Assembly (NCBI GenBank): GCA_020435885.1
Contig: JAGQYU010000085.1
Span: forward strand, 9,139 to 23,940
Length of the DNA stretch: 14,802 nucleotides
Direction of reading: 5' to 3'
Source: Flavobacteriaceae bacterium
Lineage (GTDB): Bacteria; Bacteroidota; Bacteroidia; Flavobacteriales; Flavobacteriaceae
Under the pieces are notes generated by a model. The model did no database searches. It was not told where the DNA came from and was given only the letters and a program-made list of their open reading frames with translations. How positions within the stretch are numbered: the stretch's first letter is position 1; the number at the start of each line of letters is the position of its first letter. Shown here in pieces: positions 12,373 to 14,802 of the stretch. The position numbers were made by a program, and so were the translations under genes.

Positions 12373-14589
12373 TTAACTCAAAATTGCTGCCCGTTCAGAT
12401 ATAAATGGTTGATGATAATGACGTTTACCGGTAGTTTTATACAAAGCATTAGCAAGTGCCCCAAATACTGGTGGAAATGGCGGTTCTCCTAAACCAGTTG
12501 GGTCTATATCATTTTTTACAAAATGAACTTCGATAGATTTAGGCGCTTCACTATGGCGGATAAGACGGTATTTGTCAAAATTGTTTTGTTGAGGTTCTCC
12601 GTCCTTTAAGGTTAGTTCGCTAAACATAGCATGGCCAATACCATCCACAAGGCCTCCTTCAGTTAGATTTGTAGCAGCATCAGGATTTACCACAATGCCA
12701 CAATCTATGGCGCAATGTACTTTTTCAACTACAGGCCTACCGTTTTCCATTTTCATATCCAACACATTGGCCACATAAGAGTTATGGCAGAAATAGGCAG
12801 CAACACCTCTTTGTATACCATTTGGTTGTTCTTGCCCCCAATTAGACTTTTCTTTTACCAATTCTAATACACCTGCATAGCGCTTAGCATCATAATCGTT
12901 GTTTTCTCCAACAGGATTTTCCATAGCTTTATTGAGTAGCTCTAATCGGAAATCAATAGGGTCTTTACCTGCCAGTTCGGCCACTTCATCTAAGAAAGAC
13001 TGCTCAGCGCCGGCAATAAAATTTGATCTGGGAGCTCTGAAAGCTCCAACGGTAATATTTGAATCTATAGACCATTCTTCTGCTAGATAATTAGCTACAG
13101 CCCCGGCAGGGAAACGATTTGCAGCTAAAGGGCTTTCTGGTATACCGCCAGCATTTACATAAAAAGCTATTAGATTATTATTTTCATCCAAACCTGCTTT
13201 GTATGTAACATAATATGAAGGTCTGTATGTTCCGAAAGTCATATCATCTTCTCTGGTATAGATAAGTTTTATAGGAGCATTCATTTTTTGAGAAATGACA
13301 GCAGCTTCAACCATAAAATGGCCATATAACCTTCTACCGAAGCCTCCCCCTTGGCGAGTCATTTGAATATCAACTTTTTCAAGAGGCAAGCCTAAGCGTT
13401 CTGCTACACTTTTTTCCATAAACTCAGGGGTCTGCGTAGGGCCCACTAATTCAGCCTTATCAGCAGTGATATTGGCAAAGAAGTTCATGGGTTCAAGCGT
13501 ATTGTGTGCTAAGAATGGAGCTGAGTAACTGCGCTCAATTATTTTTGCGGCATTTTTAAATGCTTTTTCAGGATCGCCATCTTTTCTTACCAATTTACCG
13601 GGTTTAGAAGCAACTTCGGCCATGTTAGCGATGTGAGTTTTAGTATCTTCAAGTGCTGTTGACTGATTATTCTTTTCAGCCATTTCCCACTCAATTCGTA
13701 AAGCTTTTTTGGCGTTCAATACTTCCCAAGTTGAATTGCCAACTACTACCAATAAATCTGAAAAAGCACTTACATCAGACCATTGTTTATTTTGCCCTTC
13801 AGGATAAGTATCGATAGTAAAAATATTTTTAATACCTGGCATAGCTTTCGCTGAAGAATCATCATATGATTTTAATTTCATCCCAAAGGCTGGAGGATGT
13901 ACAATCATTGCGATAAGCGTGCCTTTTTGAGTATAATCTAATCCGTATAACGGTTGCCCTGTAACAATTTTTGGCCCATCCACATTTCTGCGAGATGTGC
14001 CGATTATTGTAAAGTCTTTTTTGTCTTTTAGTGCTACTTCTTTTGGAGCTTCCAGTTGTGCGGCGGCAGAGGCCATTTCACCATAATCGGCAGATTTTCC
14101 GCTTGCTTTATGATGTAACATTCCGACTTCAGTAGTAATTTCTCCTACAGGAACTTGCCATGCTTTAGCTGCAGCTTCTTTTAACATATGTCTGCCAGTA
14201 GCTCCGGCCATACGAAGCCCTTCCCAACCTTGTCTTATGGACTGACTACCTCCAGCCAATTGGCGGGTAAAAATATCAGTATTTAAAGGTGCTTGCTCTA
14301 CGATTACATCTTTCCAATCAATATCCAATTCTTCGGCAACGATCATTGGCATAGAAGTCTTAACGTTTTGCCCTATTTCAGGGTTTGGCGACATAATAGT
14401 AACCAAGCCGTTTTCTCCAATTTTTAAAAATCCGTTAATATGAAACCATCCTTCAGGCATATTTTTAATTTGCTTTGGAGAAGGTTTACATGATGCTAAC
14501 CAGCTAAAACCTATCATTAGTCCTCCACCAGATAGTGTGGTTGTTTTTATAAAAGAACGTCTGCCGTATGTAGTTTTTACAAGTGTCAT
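12373..14589 (-). CDS. IorB-type molybdopterin-binding hydroxylase large subunit, Tat-exported
   Basis: This 738-residue catalytic subunit belongs to the xanthine dehydrogenase/aldehyde oxidase family, in the isoquinoline 1-oxidoreductase (IorB) group. Such enzymes hydroxylate N-heterocycles or oxidise aldehydes with water as oxygen source. The N-terminus has a twin-arginine motif (YGRRSFIK, Arg10-Arg11), a hydrophobic stretch and then SWLASCKP. It therefore goes to the periplasm folded and may be lipid-anchored at that cysteine. Further on are GLVTIMSPNPEIGQNVKTSM, the hammerhead-like part (PKIVTGQPLYGLDY), cofactor-binding TRQGGGFGRRLYG and VGAFRAPRSNF, and the catalytic glutamate in GLGEPPFPPVFGA (Glu702). 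The 2Fe-2S subunit gene ends 35 nt upstream and the maturation genes follow, so all the partners are present. Substrate cannot be told from sequence. Confidence 0.93.
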   Translation of the reverse strand: MTLVKTTYGRRSFIKTTTLSGGGLMIGFSWLASCKPSPKQIKNMPEGWFHINGFLKIGENGLVTIMSPNPEIGQNVKTSMPMIVAEELDIDWKDVIVEQAPLNTDIFTRQLAGGSQSIRQGWEGLRMAGATGRHMLKEAAAKAWQVPVGEITTEVGMLHHKASGKSADYGEMASAAAQLEAPKEVALKDKKDFTIIGTSRRNVDGPKIVTGQPLYGLDYTQKGTLIAMIVHPPAFGMKLKSYDDSSAKAMPGIKNIFTIDTYPEGQNKQWSDVSAFSDLLVVVGNSTWEVLNAKKALRIEWEMAEKNNQSTALEDTKTHIANMAEVASKPGKLVRKDGDPEKAFKNAAKIIERSYSAPFLAHNTLEPMNFFANITADKAELVGPTQTPEFMEKSVAERLGLPLEKVDIQMTRQGGGFGRRLYGHFMVEAAVISQKMNAPIKLIYTREDDMTFGTYRPSYYVTYKAGLDENNNLIAFYVNAGGIPESPLAANRFPAGAVANYLAEEWSIDSNITVGAFRAPRSNFIAGAEQSFLDEVAELAGKDPIDFRLELLNKAMENPVGENNDYDAKRYAGVLELVKEKSNWGQEQPNGIQRGVAAYFCHNSYVANVLDMKMENGRPVVEKVHCAIDCGIVVNPDAATNLTEGGLVDGIGHAMFSELTLKDGEPQQNNFDKYRLIRHSEAPKSIEVHFVKNDIDPTGLGEPPFPPVFGALANALYKTTGKRHYHQPFISERAAILS

Positions 14590-14624
14590 GTTAAGTTGTT
14601 TAAGTTTTTATTATTGAACAAGTT

Positions 14625-14802
14625 CTAAGAATTGGCAGCAGCAGTTTTGATCGCTTTTTTAATTCTTGTATAAGTACCGCAACGGCAAATATTACCATTC
14701 ATTGCAGCATCAATTTCTTCATCACTAGGATTTGGGTTATTTTTTAATAGGGCAGTAGCAGTCATTATTTGACCAGCCTGGCAATAACCGCACTGAGGCA
14801 CA
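14625..14802 (-). CDS. IorA-type 2Fe-2S subunit of the Mo-hydroxylase, partial (N-terminus beyond window)
   Basis: Only the last 58 residues are inside the window. They contain the C-terminal helical 2Fe-2S domain of the small subunit of xanthine-dehydrogenase-like enzymes: QCGYCQAGQ, then an NPNPSDEEIDAAMNGN stretch, then ICRCGTYTRI. The four cysteines of the C-x2-C...C-x-C pattern are all present and hold the cluster next to the molybdenum site. The plant-type ferredoxin domain that normally comes first lies outside. The protein carries electrons from the molybdopterin subunit encoded 35 nt downstream to an outside acceptor. No signal peptide is expected, as it would be carried out with its Tat-bearing partner (inference). 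Confidence 0.94.
   Translation of the reverse strand, partial: VPQCGYCQAGQIMTATALLKNNPNPSDEEIDAAMNGNICRCGTYTRIKKAIKTAAANS

Noticed and set aside
12899..13090. Plus-strand 63-codon frame in the molybdopterin subunit gene
   Set aside because: Antisense to conserved Mo-hydroxylase motifs; no independent evidence.
1..14802. CRISPR arrays, tRNA/rRNA genes, transposases, prophage or defence genes
   Set aside because: I looked for regularly spaced repeats, tRNA-like ends and recognisable recombinase, phage or defence proteins and saw none.

Overview
The window looks like a chromosomal segment of a Bacteroidota member, most likely a flavobacterium (family-level placement is inference). The DNA is AT-rich, most starts have no strong Shine-Dalgarno, and several upstream regions carry the Bacteroidota -7 promoter motif TAnnTTTG. 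Five predicted proteins have lipoprotein signals. One protein combines PD40, carboxypeptidase-regulatory-like and OmpA domains, as is common in this phylum.

Layout. (1) 1-743, minus: the first three quarters of aspartate-semialdehyde dehydrogenase (asd), cut by the window edge. (2) 958-2441, plus: a peptidase-U32-family protein followed 2 nt later by a one-cluster ferredoxin, a probable RNA-hydroxylation-type enzyme and its electron donor. (3) 2446-2634, minus: a small two-helix membrane protein. (4) 2687-4110, plus: a MazG/PRA-PH-type NTP pyrophosphohydrolase overlapping by 4 nt an unrecognised lipoprotein; a hairpin at 4115-4138 separates this pair from the convergent next gene. (5) 4159-5229, minus: branched-chain aminotransferase (ilvE), divergent from (6) 5383-7574, plus: a tight operon of a DUF4920 lipoprotein, a monohaem c-type cytochrome lipoprotein, the tRNA methyltransferase MnmD (TTG start) and a DUF4230 membrane protein. 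(7) 7822-9423, plus: PD40/OmpA envelope protein with a long, possibly structured leader. (8) 9586-10707, plus: a GH53 endo-galactanase lipoprotein. (9) 10718-14802, minus: a molybdenum-hydroxylase operon read as iorA-type 2Fe-2S subunit (partial), iorB-type molybdopterin subunit, XdhC maturation factor and MocA-like nucleotidyltransferase.

How the genes work together. The molybdenum operon contains the visible parts of a periplasmic Mo-hydroxylase: electron-transfer subunit, Tat-exported catalytic subunit, and two factors that prepare or deliver the molybdenum cofactor. The U32/ferredoxin pair and MnmD both point to tRNA wobble-uridine modification, although they lie in different transcription units. 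The DUF4920 and cytochrome lipoproteins are translationally linked and both carry paired cysteines, suggesting a shared envelope redox role (inference).

I found no tRNA, rRNA, CRISPR array, transposase, phage gene or defence system. The content is mostly housekeeping or common accessory genes; the most interesting points are small-scale: redefined starts, promoter placement, gene pairings and the unknown lipoprotein.
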